6,488 nt of DNA from contig RKSA01000024.1 of assembly GCA_007571115.1 (NCBI GenBank), positions 1 to 6,488 on the forward strand, written 5' to 3'. This DNA is from Gammaproteobacteria bacterium. Its GTDB lineage: Bacteria > Pseudomonadota > Gammaproteobacteria > Pseudomonadales > Pseudohongiellaceae. The notes beneath the pieces are model-generated. The model was not told the origin of the DNA, ran no database searches, and saw nothing but the letters and a program-made list of their open reading frames with translations. Of this stretch, positions 1-6,248 are shown piece after piece. Each line of letters starts with the position of its first letter. Position 1 is the stretch's first letter. The position numbers and the translations under genes are program-made.

Positions 1-1
1 G

Positions 2-118
2 CTAGACTCATTGCGGGTGACAGCGATGCCAGTTCGACCGAAATCATCATTCGCAAGGGGCGCAGGGCTGCAAAGGCCGCAAGGGCCGCAAGGGCCGAAA
101 AAAGGAGCGGTGACGTGA
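2..118 (+). CDS. Possible C-terminal tail of an upstream gene (partial)
   Basis: This reading frame is open from the window edge and ends in TGA at 116-118. That gives the 4-base GTGA overlap with the GTG start of the next gene which is typical of translationally coupled genes. The 38 residues visible end in a low-complexity tail rich in Gln, Gly, Pro and Lys, produced by the tandem repeat at 72-98. No domain can be recognised. Against it, the frame of the downstream gene is also open back to position 1, and codon bias does not clearly separate the two frames. The overlap is the only positive evidence, so this is a tentative call. Confidence 0.25.
   Translation, partial: LDSLRVTAMPVRPKSSFARGAGLQRPQGPQGPKKGAVT
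72..98 (+). repeat. Three tandem copies of a 9-bp unit
   Basis: The unit AAGGGCCGC occurs three times in a row, with one mismatch in the first copy (AAAGGCCGC) and one at the last base of the third. It lies immediately upstream of a ribosome site. The unit length is a multiple of three, so copy-number changes would not shift the frame of any gene reading through. It may simply encode a repetitive protein tail. Confidence 0.7.
103..107 (+). promoter_or_regulatory. Ribosome binding site deciding the GTG start at 115
   Basis: AGGAG is followed by a 7-base spacer and GTG at 115-117. The frame is open further upstream without an ATG, GTG or TTG start in view. This site, together with the signal peptide that begins directly at the GTG, fixes the start. 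Confidence 0.75.
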
Positions 119-1971
119 AACGCTTCGCGGCATTGATCGCTCTTGCCGGCCTGCTCGCTGGCGCCCCGCTTCGGGCAGGCGAGCGAGTCGGCGATTTCGC
201 GCTGATTGACCATGCAGGCTTGTTCCACCACATGGCCTGGTACGATGACCAGCAGGCCATCGTGCTCATGCCGCAGTCGATCAAGGCGAGCGATGCCGAA
301 GCGCTGGCTGCGCTGCGCGAGCTGCGCACCCGCTACGAAATGCAGGGGGTGACATTCCTGCTCATCAATCCCGGCCTCGACAGCTCTCGCGAAGCGGTGC
401 AGGCCGCAGCCGATCAGGAAGGCATCGACCTGCCCATCCTGATGGACGACACGCAGCTCGTCACAGCACTGCTCGGACTGACCCATCTTGACCAGGCCGT
501 CGTCTACGACCCGGCATCGTTCGAGGTTCTCTATCGCGGCGAAGCCGACGCTTCTCTGGTACAGGTGCTCGACGGCGTGCTGGCCGGCGATAGTGTCGAA
601 CTCGTCACCACCGCCACCGATGGTGCGGCAATCTCTTTCGCCAGCCTGCAATCCCATGGCGAGCTTTCCTACGAACACGACATCGCGCCGATCATCACCG
701 AGAACTGCGCCGAGTGCCATCGCCAGGGAGGGATCGCGCCCTTCGCGATGGACAGCAAGCTCGCAGTGAGGCGCTGGTCGCCGATGATTCGCGAAGCCGT
801 GCTGACTCGGCGCATGCCTCCTGGCCAGATCGACAACAAGGTCGGCCACAGGATGCGCAACGAGATGAATCTCGCCGACGCCGAAATGCAAAAGCTCGTG
901 CGCTGGATCGATTCCGGTGCGGATAGCGAAAGCGCAGGCGACCCGCTGGCACGGATCGAATGGCCGGACAGCCGATGGAGCTTGGCCAAATTGCTCGGCG
1001 AGCCCGACCTGATCGTGAAAATTCCTCCGCAGACAGTCCCCGCCACAGGGGTGATCGATTACCGGAACATCTCCATCGACCTCGACCTGAGCGAAGACCA
1101 TTGGGTGCGCGCTTCGGAGGTATCGCCGGGCGATCCGGGAGTGCTGCATCACATCATCACCACGGTGATTCCTCCCGGAGGGCGCCGCCATGGCCGCGAC
1201 CTGTTCGTCGAAGCGATCAACAGCTTGCCCGAGGAACGCGCGGTCGCGATCCGCAGCGAGATTTTCGCGGCGATGGTTGCGGGAGAACGGCCTGACATCG
1301 ACCGGGTTTTCGCCGAAAATCCCGATATCGACCTAGGCGCCTTGCTCGGAGGCGGCGATTACGACCAGGGCTCTGTCGCGAGCTATGCCCCCGGCAATCG
1401 CGTTGCATTGAACCCTGAAGGCACCGGGGGCTTGCTCAAGGCAGGTTCGAGCTTGCACTTGCAAATGCATTACACGACCTCGGGAAGGGAAACCGTCGAC
1501 GCCACCGAGATCGCCATCTACTTCCACGACGATGGCGAGATTCCGCGCGAACGCATGTCGGGCGGAGTCGGCAATGCCTTCACGATCAACATCCCGGCCC
1601 AGGCCAGGGATCACGAAATGCAGATCGTGACCCACGTTCCAGCAGAGGCCGAGATTCACTCGCTGATGCCGCACATGCACTTCCGCGGCAAGCGAATGGC
1701 TTTCGTGGCGCACTACCCTGACGGCAGCGAAGAACTGATCCTGTCGGTGCCGGCGTATTCGTTCGACTGGCAATTGAGCCACGAACTCGAAACGCCGCTG
1801 CGAGTCCCAGCCGGCACCCAGATCATCGCCACCGGCGCCTTCGACAACTCGGCCCAGAACCGATTCAACCCCAACCCGAACATCGAGGTGCATTGGGGCG
1901 AACAAAGCTGGAACGAAATGTTCATGGCCTTCTACCGCTGGAAAACCATCACCCAGCCCGGCTCTGAGTAG
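115..1971 (+). CDS. Exported redoxin-fold / cytochrome c / PHM-like copper monooxygenase fusion protein
   Basis: Predicted periplasmic oxidoreductase of 618 residues. Residues 1-21 form a Sec signal peptide (KR, hydrophobic core, likely cleavage after Leu-Arg-Ala21). Residues 22-160 look like an AhpC/TSA-type redoxin fold, but with no cysteine. A single c-type heme site follows (C198-A-E-C201-H202), with M234 in RMPPG as a likely distal axial ligand. Residues 295-610 resemble the copper type II ascorbate-dependent monooxygenases (PHM, DBM). By pattern I assign H345, H346 and H452 (QMHY) to the CuH site, and H520, H522 (HMH) and M602 (NEMFMAFY) to the CuM site. The only two cysteines in the protein bind heme, so the disulfides of the animal enzymes are absent. 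PHM-family enzymes hydroxylate C-H bonds using O2 and one-electron donors; the fused heme could supply electrons, which is inference. Substrate is unknown. It converges on the genes to its right. Related multidomain proteins are usually labelled redoxin or thiol-disulfide isomerase, which would mislead here. Confidence 0.88.
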   Translation: MKRFAALIALAGLLAGAPLRAGERVGDFALIDHAGLFHHMAWYDDQQAIVLMPQSIKASDAEALAALRELRTRYEMQGVTFLLINPGLDSSREAVQAAADQEGIDLPILMDDTQLVTALLGLTHLDQAVVYDPASFEVLYRGEADASLVQVLDGVLAGDSVELVTTATDGAAISFASLQSHGELSYEHDIAPIITENCAECHRQGGIAPFAMDSKLAVRRWSPMIREAVLTRRMPPGQIDNKVGHRMRNEMNLADAEMQKLVRWIDSGADSESAGDPLARIEWPDSRWSLAKLLGEPDLIVKIPPQTVPATGVIDYRNISIDLDLSEDHWVRASEVSPGDPGVLHHIITTVIPPGGRRHGRDLFVEAINSLPEERAVAIRSEIFAAMVAGERPDIDRVFAENPDIDLGALLGGGDYDQGSVASYAPGNRVALNPEGTGGLLKAGSSLHLQMHYTTSGRETVDATEIAIYFHDDGEIPRERMSGGVGNAFTINIPAQARDHEMQIVTHVPAEAEIHSLMPHMHFRGKRMAFVAHYPDGSEELILSVPAYSFDWQLSHELETPLRVPAGTQIIATGAFDNSAQNRFNPNPNIEVHWGEQSWNEMFMAFYRWKTITQPGSE

Positions 1972-2055
1972 TTCGGGGGCGCGATTTCATGCAACAGCGG
2001 AAAGGCGTATCTAATTACAACTTGACAGCCTGCCACAATAGAGGGAGAGAAGATA

Positions 2056-2646
2056 ATGACGCAATATACAGAAAGTGAACATAGACACCGTTTCGCAGCT
2101 TGGTGCGCTTCAACAGCATCCAGCGTTACCGGTTTTCGCTTCAAAGTGGAGCAAGGCGCTCAGATAATTTGTGACTCTGGTTTAAGTGATCTTTCGAATG
2201 GATGGGATAGATTACCAGACCCTGATAATTTTGATGAATGGCACAATACAATGCGAGATAATGTCATTAAATCATCTAATGAGAATTTAGAACCCATCGA
2301 GTTTACTCACGGCATCGCAGCAAAATTAATTAATGTATACCTAAAATCTCTATTTCTTTCCTATTCCCAGAATGAATTGAGCGGGATAAATTTAGAAAAA
2401 CGCAATGCAATTCATCCTCCTCTCGATAGAGAATTGAGTAAATCTTTATGTAAAATAGCAAAAAATCATAGCCTTATGCCAGTGAAAACTACCGAATTCA
2501 GGATAGCAAAATATAACAATATATGGAAATACACTTGGTCATCACTGACTTCATCTGAGTACCAAAAAATTATAGATGCAATCAAATTCGTTACACAGGA
2601 AGGCGGGCTTTGGACCATCGAAAAATACTGGCGCGGTTACCAATAA
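2056..2646 (+). CDS. Conserved-looking hypothetical protein, 196 residues
   Basis: No function recognised. The start ATG is preceded by AGGGAG at 2042-2047 with an 8-base spacer, so the start is well supported. The protein is soluble-looking, with no signal peptide or membrane segment. Motif-like blocks are EHRHRFAAW (8-16), FKVEQG (29-34), THGIAAKLINVYLK (84-97), HPPLD (120-124) and LWTIEKYW (185-192). From memory these blocks resemble those of a widespread family of short uncharacterised bacterial proteins, but I cannot verify this. The His residues at 9, 11, 85 and 120 could be catalytic or metal-binding; that is speculation. The gene is about 35% GC, far below its neighbours, with AT-ending codons, which points to recent transfer. 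It stands alone and converges on the ATPase gene, with 93 bases between the stops. A defence or stress role is only a guess from the accessory setting. Confidence 0.75.
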   Translation: MTQYTESEHRHRFAAWCASTASSVTGFRFKVEQGAQIICDSGLSDLSNGWDRLPDPDNFDEWHNTMRDNVIKSSNENLEPIEFTHGIAAKLINVYLKSLFLSYSQNELSGINLEKRNAIHPPLDRELSKSLCKIAKNHSLMPVKTTEFRIAKYNNIWKYTWSSLTSSEYQKIIDAIKFVTQEGGLWTIEKYWRGYQ

Positions 2647-2739
2647 AAATAAACAGAAAACATACCCATATCACGAAATTACGCTCATTTTTGTTGTCTA
2701 GGAACAATTTCCTGGAAAAGTTTTAGCATGGCGGAGCAT

Positions 2740-3948
2740 CTACTTCCGGGCAAGCTGGCGGCGGATGTAGGTTCCCAGGAGGGGGACTGCGAAGGAGTAT
2801 TTTCCGTGTCTGTTCTTGAAGACGAGGCCTTGCTTGGCGAGTGCTGCTAGCATCTGATTGACGAGGCTGCTGCTACTGAAGGGTTTTTCCAATTGCTGGC
2901 GTGAATTTTTGACAATCTCCTGGACGGTGAACTCCTCGTCACAATTTTGCAAGCCTGCTATCACCGAAAGCAGTTCGCGCTGCCTGTCGGTTGTTCTTGC
3001 GCAACGACCGGCGAAAAAATCTGTGTCGAGCTTTTCCTCGATTTCCGCGACGGGGACCGATGCTTGTTCTCCTTTGTCCCAGCGAATCATGAAAGCGTCA
3101 TAGACTTCTCGACAGATGTATTGAATGAAGTATGGATAGCCTTTGGACATGTGTATGATCTGCGCAACGGACTCCTCGCTCAATTTCACGGCATCGGCTT
3201 CTTCTATCGGCTTGAGAATCGCTTCCCTGCTATCTTCCACTGACAAGCTTTCCACGAATACAATGCGGAACATTCGTTCCGAGAATGTACGAGATTCGAC
3301 AAGTTTTGGGAACAGTGTTGGCAGGCCAGACAATGCCAGCATCAAGGGGAGCCCCATTTTTTGCAGCGACTGAAAAGCGTCCAAAAGCAGCGAGAGCGGA
3401 TACCGGCCTTGCTCGGAATGATCTGACAGGTTTTGTGCCTCATCGTAGGCAAAAACAATCCCCTTGAATTGCTCGCTTCGATTCAGGACTTCCCAGCACG
3501 TTTGCAGCAATGCCTTGAGCTTGTCCAGTGGCAGGCCTGGAGTTTTTTGGTACAGACGTTGTAGCAACTCAAAACTGAGGAACTGATCTTCGACTTTTTC
3601 TTGAGATGTGAATCCTGGCTCCCATCTCGTTTGCGAAGAGATCTTGATCGATTTGGTGATAACGGAAAGATCAGCACACAATCGAATCGCCAGGTTTTCT
3701 TCCGAAAAACTGGAAGATTCATTGATATCCATTCCAATCCACAACCACCCCTCTTCCAAAGCGACCGGCTTGAACGATTCGAGCAGAACCGTCTTGCCAA
3801 CGCCGCGAAGTCCGGTCAAAACGAGGTTTTCCAGGATAGTTTCCTGTTGCAGCAACTTCTTGAACTGGTCTGTTTCCCGGTGGCGACCGGCAAGATAGGG
3901 GGGCTGATGTCCGGCGCCTGGCCGGAAAGGATTTGTGAATGCGCCCAT
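2740..3948 (-). CDS. Orc1/Cdc6-like AAA+ ATPase with C-terminal winged helix
   Basis: Cytoplasmic P-loop ATPase of 402 residues. The Walker A motif is GLRGVGKT (46-53, Lys52). The Walker B motif is IVFAYDE (164-170, Asp169-Glu170). A sensor-1-like stretch, LALSGLPTLF, lies at 204-213, and the arginines of ESRTFSERMFR (218-228) are arginine-finger candidates. SKGYPYFIQ (268-276) is the lid-region motif seen in Orc1-like and archaeal-type ATPases. Residues about 320-400 look like a winged helix-turn-helix, suggesting DNA or protein binding. The N-terminal block with GAGHQPPYLAGR (11-22) is, from memory, shared by a family of stand-alone bacterial ATPases of unknown role. The start has AGAGG (3959-3963) at a long 10-base spacing, and a promoter lies just upstream. 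At about 48% GC it differs from both the small gene beside it and the GC-rich flanks. No partner gene is on the same strand next to it: the neighbour converges. The family call is firm; the cellular role is unknown. Confidence 0.87.
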   Translation of the reverse strand: MGAFTNPFRPGAGHQPPYLAGRHRETDQFKKLLQQETILENLVLTGLRGVGKTVLLESFKPVALEEGWLWIGMDINESSSFSEENLAIRLCADLSVITKSIKISSQTRWEPGFTSQEKVEDQFLSFELLQRLYQKTPGLPLDKLKALLQTCWEVLNRSEQFKGIVFAYDEAQNLSDHSEQGRYPLSLLLDAFQSLQKMGLPLMLALSGLPTLFPKLVESRTFSERMFRIVFVESLSVEDSREAILKPIEEADAVKLSEESVAQIIHMSKGYPYFIQYICREVYDAFMIRWDKGEQASVPVAEIEEKLDTDFFAGRCARTTDRQRELLSVIAGLQNCDEEFTVQEIVKNSRQQLEKPFSSSSLVNQMLAALAKQGLVFKNRHGKYSFAVPLLGTYIRRQLARK

Positions 3949-3980
3949 TGTTGAACTGCCTCTTGCTAGCCGAGCGAGAA

Positions 3981-4009
3981 AATTTACAGGATCTGATAAA
4001 TTTAGTCAA
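3981..4009 (-). promoter_or_regulatory. Sigma-70-like promoter of the AAA+ ATPase gene
   Basis: On the minus strand TTGACT (4004-4009) is followed by exactly 17 bases and TAAATT (3981-3986). These match the -35 and -10 consensus at 5 of 6 and 4 of 6 positions. Transcription would begin near 3974, giving a leader of about 26 bases that contains the ribosome site. The promoter gives the ATPase gene its own transcription start, independent of the amidohydrolase operon upstream of it on the same strand. Confidence 0.55.
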
Positions 4010-4031
4010 ATGGCTAACAGGAGCTAAATTT
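3998..4031. repeat. 8-bp inverted repeat over the ATPase promoter -35 region
   Basis: AAATTTAG (3998-4005) and CTAAATTT (4024-4031) are perfect inverted copies separated by 18 bases. The left arm overlaps the -35 box of the ATPase promoter. A further AAATTT lies at 3980-3985 over the -10 box. This could be an operator. In the RNA of the amidohydrolase operon it would form only a weak AT-rich hairpin with no clean T-run, so a terminator role is less likely. Confidence 0.4.
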
Positions 4032-4035
4032 CGGG

Positions 4036-5526
4036 CTAGGGGTTTGTCGGCTTTGTTGGTTGGGGCTCGCTCCATTGCAGGAAGTTGAGGAATTCGCGGC
4101 GGGTTTTGGGGCCGTGGGTGAGGAAGCTCGGTTGCGGGTCTTCGAGGTAGGCGAGCTTTTCGGCCGCGACGCGGTCGCGCGCGGTCAGGGCAAGGATCTC
4201 TTGCTCGTCGATGCCGTAGGGTTTTGCTGCGTTCAAGCCGAACACCTTGCGCCGGATCGAGTCGGTGATCGCCGGGTAGCCGAAGCGCTCCTGGAATTCC
4301 TCGCTGATCTGGAATGCGCGGAAAGCCTGGATCTGGTCCTGGGGCGAGCCGTACCAGATCGAGTCGGTTCCCCAAAGCACGTTGTCCTCGCCGCAATGGA
4401 GCAGCAACTTGCCCAGGGCATGGGCGGCGTTGTCAGGGTCGCGCATCAGGTAGCGCCAGGTGCTGCCAAGCTCGGCGTAGACGTTGGAATTGGCAGCGAC
4501 CTCGTTGTCGATGAGCGACTGGATCAGCGTGTCGATGCCGTCGCGACCGGCACCATCGACGAATTCCCGCTCCTGCACGGTGGTGACGAAACCCGAGTGG
4601 TAGATGAGGAAATTCATGTCGGGAAACATCTTCGCGACGATGCCGATGTCGGAGCATTGGCTATGCTCGTAGGAGCGCGGCCCGAACGGCAGGCCCTTGT
4701 GGATGCAGATGTTGCGCACGCCGAGCCGTTGCGCGCGTTCGATCATCGCGACGCCGACATCGTCGTGCAGGAAATAGCCGATGCCGCCAGGGCCGTATTG
4801 CGTGTAGGTCTTGAAAGCCGAGATGTTCCATTTCTCGGCGAGTTCGTCCATCGCTTCGAGGTCGCCATCCTGGTTCGGATTGACGCGACCGTGGATCATC
4901 AGCCGCTTGCTGCCCTCGAGTTCGGCGACGATGCGGCGCGTCTGGTCGGCATCCTCGATGGTGACGGGCTCGTTTTCCCGGGTCGAGGGAACGAAGGACA
5001 GCACCATGATGTCGGTATCGCTGTCGAGAAAGACGTCCTTGATGAACTCGCTTTCGCCCAGGCAGTCGAGATAGGCGCGGTCGCCGCCGGCATCGGCGAG
5101 TTCGCAGGAAGCCTTCGCCAGCCCCGAGTATGGCCGCGAACCCGGCGGCAGGTGCCGCAGCCAGTCGCCTTCGGGGTTCACGTAGTGGCCTTGCACGTCA
5201 AAGATGAACTCGTCGCCGCCGATTTCGGCGAGGGCCGAGGCTTCGTCGAGTGCGCTTGCCGAACGCAGCTCGAAAAAGCCGCCGCGCTTGCCAGCGTGGG
5301 AATTGGCGGTGTTGATCGCGAGCAGGGTGCTCGCCGCGCCACAGGCCGAGACGAGAAACCTGCGGCGAGTCTGGCCCTTGCGCTTTGCCAGCTCGCCAGC
5401 CTGTTCGAGCGCAAGCTGGTTGGCTTGCTCGTTCGCGGGGGAAATCGGCACCGGCTCGAACTCGCCGTTCGAAGTCGAGTCGATCTTGATCGGCAGCCTG
5501 AGGCCGTCCTGGTCGAATCTGTCCAT
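4036..5526 (-). CDS. Tat-exported amidohydrolase (amidohydrolase-2/ACMSD-like TIM barrel)
   Basis: Predicted metal-dependent hydrolase or decarboxylase of 496 residues with unknown substrate. I chose the ATG at 5526 because GAGGA precedes it by 6 bases; a longer frame reaching 5733 would run into the GST gene. The twin-arginine motif TRRRFL (53-58) precedes a hydrophobic stretch (59-72) and a likely cleavage site after SHA (76-78). The 50 residues before the motif are an unusually long n-region. The barrel begins at FDVQGH (109-114). Other family positions are H276 in CIHKG, H310 in IYHSG and D388 in WGTDS, the usual metal and catalytic residues, plus YAELGS (350-355). The first His of the usual DxHxH motif is Gln112. 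A second TRREFL (475-480) near the C terminus lies in a region I recall as conserved in related proteins, and is not a second signal. Last gene of the probable operon with GST and CsaA-like genes. The superfamily is secure; the reaction is not. Confidence 0.85.
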   Translation of the reverse strand: MDRFDQDGLRLPIKIDSTSNGEFEPVPISPANEQANQLALEQAGELAKRKGQTRRRFLVSACGAASTLLAINTANSHAGKRGGFFELRSASALDEASALAEIGGDEFIFDVQGHYVNPEGDWLRHLPPGSRPYSGLAKASCELADAGGDRAYLDCLGESEFIKDVFLDSDTDIMVLSFVPSTRENEPVTIEDADQTRRIVAELEGSKRLMIHGRVNPNQDGDLEAMDELAEKWNISAFKTYTQYGPGGIGYFLHDDVGVAMIERAQRLGVRNICIHKGLPFGPRSYEHSQCSDIGIVAKMFPDMNFLIYHSGFVTTVQEREFVDGAGRDGIDTLIQSLIDNEVAANSNVYAELGSTWRYLMRDPDNAAHALGKLLLHCGEDNVLWGTDSIWYGSPQDQIQAFRAFQISEEFQERFGYPAITDSIRRKVFGLNAAKPYGIDEQEILALTARDRVAAEKLAYLEDPQPSFLTHGPKTRREFLNFLQWSEPQPTKPTNP

Positions 5527-5532
5527 GCTGAA

Positions 5533-5537
5533 TCCTC
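5533..5537 (-). promoter_or_regulatory. Ribosome binding site deciding the amidohydrolase start
   Basis: The minus strand reads GAGGA, then six bases, then ATG at 5526-5524. This selects the internal ATG over the in-frame ATG at 5733, which lies inside the GST gene. Confidence 0.75.
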
Positions 5538-5597
5538 GCTGGTTTGCTCGCTGCGACAGGAGCTGGCTCGCGATGCCGCTTCGAGCGGCGCCGCGTT

Positions 5598-6227
5598 TCA
5601 AGCCTGTGCCGTTTCCGCGAGCCGCTTGTTGCAGATCGACTCGGCACGCTTCCAGGCTGCGCGGCGCGTGCAACGGCTGGCGTATTGCTCGAAGACCGGC
5701 CGCGGCTCGACCGTGCCGAACTGCATTCCCCAATTGACTTGAGAGCCAATGTAGACATCGGCTGCGCTAAAGCGTTCGCCGCAGAGCCAGGGGCCGCTGC
5801 CCAAGGCCATCTCGATGACGTCCAGGGTGGCATCGAGATCGCCAAAACCGAGCATGGGCTTTTGCTCTTCGGCGACGGTCCATTGCATCGCCTTGACCGT
5901 GGTCGCCTGCTCGACGGGGCCGGCGGCGAAAAACATCCATCGGTAGAAGTTCGCCAAGGCGGCAGGTCCTGCCGGAATCAGGCCCTTGCCGGGGTACATC
6001 GCGGCGAGAAACGTCAGAATCGCCGGGCACTCGGTCACGATCGCGCCATCGTAGACCAGCGCCGGCACCTTGCCCATAGGATTGATGCGCAGGAAAGCTG
6101 CATCCTTCATGCTGCCGCCGTATTCGAGCCAATGCGTCTGGTACGGTTCGCCGAGCTCTTCGAGCAGCCAGTGAACGATGCGGCCTCGCGACCTGGCGTG
6201 CGTGTAAAAGTCGATTTTTGCGGCCAT
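5598..6227 (-). CDS. Glutathione S-transferase family protein
   Basis: Cytosolic GST-fold protein of 209 residues, a typical length. The N-terminal thioredoxin-like domain (about 4-78) has FYTHARSRGR (7-16), where Ser13 is a candidate glutathione-activating residue. The cis-proline motif NPMGKVPAL (49-57) and the glutathione-contacting segment VTECPAI (64-70) follow, with Cys67 where many relatives have Ser. The C-terminal helical domain (about 88-200) includes the S154-A-A-D157 N-capping box. GGAGGAG at 6234-6240 lies 6 bases before the ATG at 6227; an in-frame ATG at 6248 lacks this support. The gene starts 21 bases after the CsaA-like stop and ends 71 bases before the amidohydrolase start, all on one strand, so co-transcription is likely. 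GSTs of this kind conjugate or isomerise electrophilic substrates with glutathione. The actual substrate is unknown, and a link to amidohydrolase substrates is inference. Confidence 0.9.
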   Translation of the reverse strand: MAAKIDFYTHARSRGRIVHWLLEELGEPYQTHWLEYGGSMKDAAFLRINPMGKVPALVYDGAIVTECPAILTFLAAMYPGKGLIPAGPAALANFYRWMFFAAGPVEQATTVKAMQWTVAEEQKPMLGFGDLDATLDVIEMALGSGPWLCGERFSAADVYIGSQVNWGMQFGTVEPRPVFEQYASRCTRRAAWKRAESICNKRLAETAQA

Positions 6228-6233
6228 GAGAAG

Positions 6234-6240
6234 CTCCTCC
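6234..6240 (-). promoter_or_regulatory. Strong ribosome binding site of the GST gene
   Basis: The minus strand reads GGAGGAG, then six bases, then ATG at 6227-6225. It lies in the 21-base gap after the CsaA-like stop codon. It chooses this start over the in-frame ATG at 6248-6246, which has no such site in front of it. Confidence 0.8.
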
Positions 6241-6248
6241 GGGGGCAA

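Larger units (their letters stand above)
1972..4035. other. Low-GC accessory segment between two GC-rich resident loci
   Basis: Base composition falls from about 60-65% GC in the flanking genes to about 35% in the gene at 2056-2646 and about 48% in the gene at 2740-3948, from counts on sample lines. It rises again abruptly at 4036. The segment spans exactly the space between the stop codon of the copper-enzyme gene and the stop codon of the amidohydrolase gene. The hexamer TTCGGG lies at 1972-1977 and again at 4030-4035, which could be a short target duplication or chance. No transposase, integrase or tRNA is present. The two genes differ in composition from each other, which suggests separate acquisitions. 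Confidence 0.55.

Noticed and set aside
1..114. N-terminal extension of the copper-enzyme gene back to the window edge
   Set aside because: The frame is open, but a clear ribosome site and a textbook Sec signal peptide begin at the GTG at 115. An extension would bury the signal peptide.
1958..1980. GC-rich inverted segments around the copper-enzyme stop codon as a terminator
   Set aside because: Only about four to five base pairs can form, and no T-run follows.
2022..2027. Perfect TTGACA hexamer upstream of the small AT-rich gene
   Set aside because: No -10-like hexamer lies 16-18 bases downstream; the region there is GGGAGAGA. GATAAT at 2052-2057 is 24 bases away and overlaps the start codon, so this is not a convincing promoter.
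2691..2710. Small hairpin between the convergent genes (TTGTT/AACAA around a 7-base loop, then TTT)
   Set aside because: The stem is only five AT-rich pairs and the T-run is three bases. It is too weak to call a terminator. Nothing else firm is seen in 2647-2739.
5527..5733. Longer N terminus for the amidohydrolase starting at 5733
   Set aside because: It would overlap the GST gene by 136 bases. The ATG at 5526 has a proper ribosome site, and the extra residues are Arg/Ala-rich shadow translation of the GST gene.
4060..5742. A 560-codon open frame on the plus strand opposite the amidohydrolase
   Set aside because: It is antisense to a gene with clear family motifs. Its predicted protein is a low-complexity mix of Val, Ala, Asp, Glu and Arg with no domain. 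Long antisense frames are expected in GC-rich DNA with strong codon bias.
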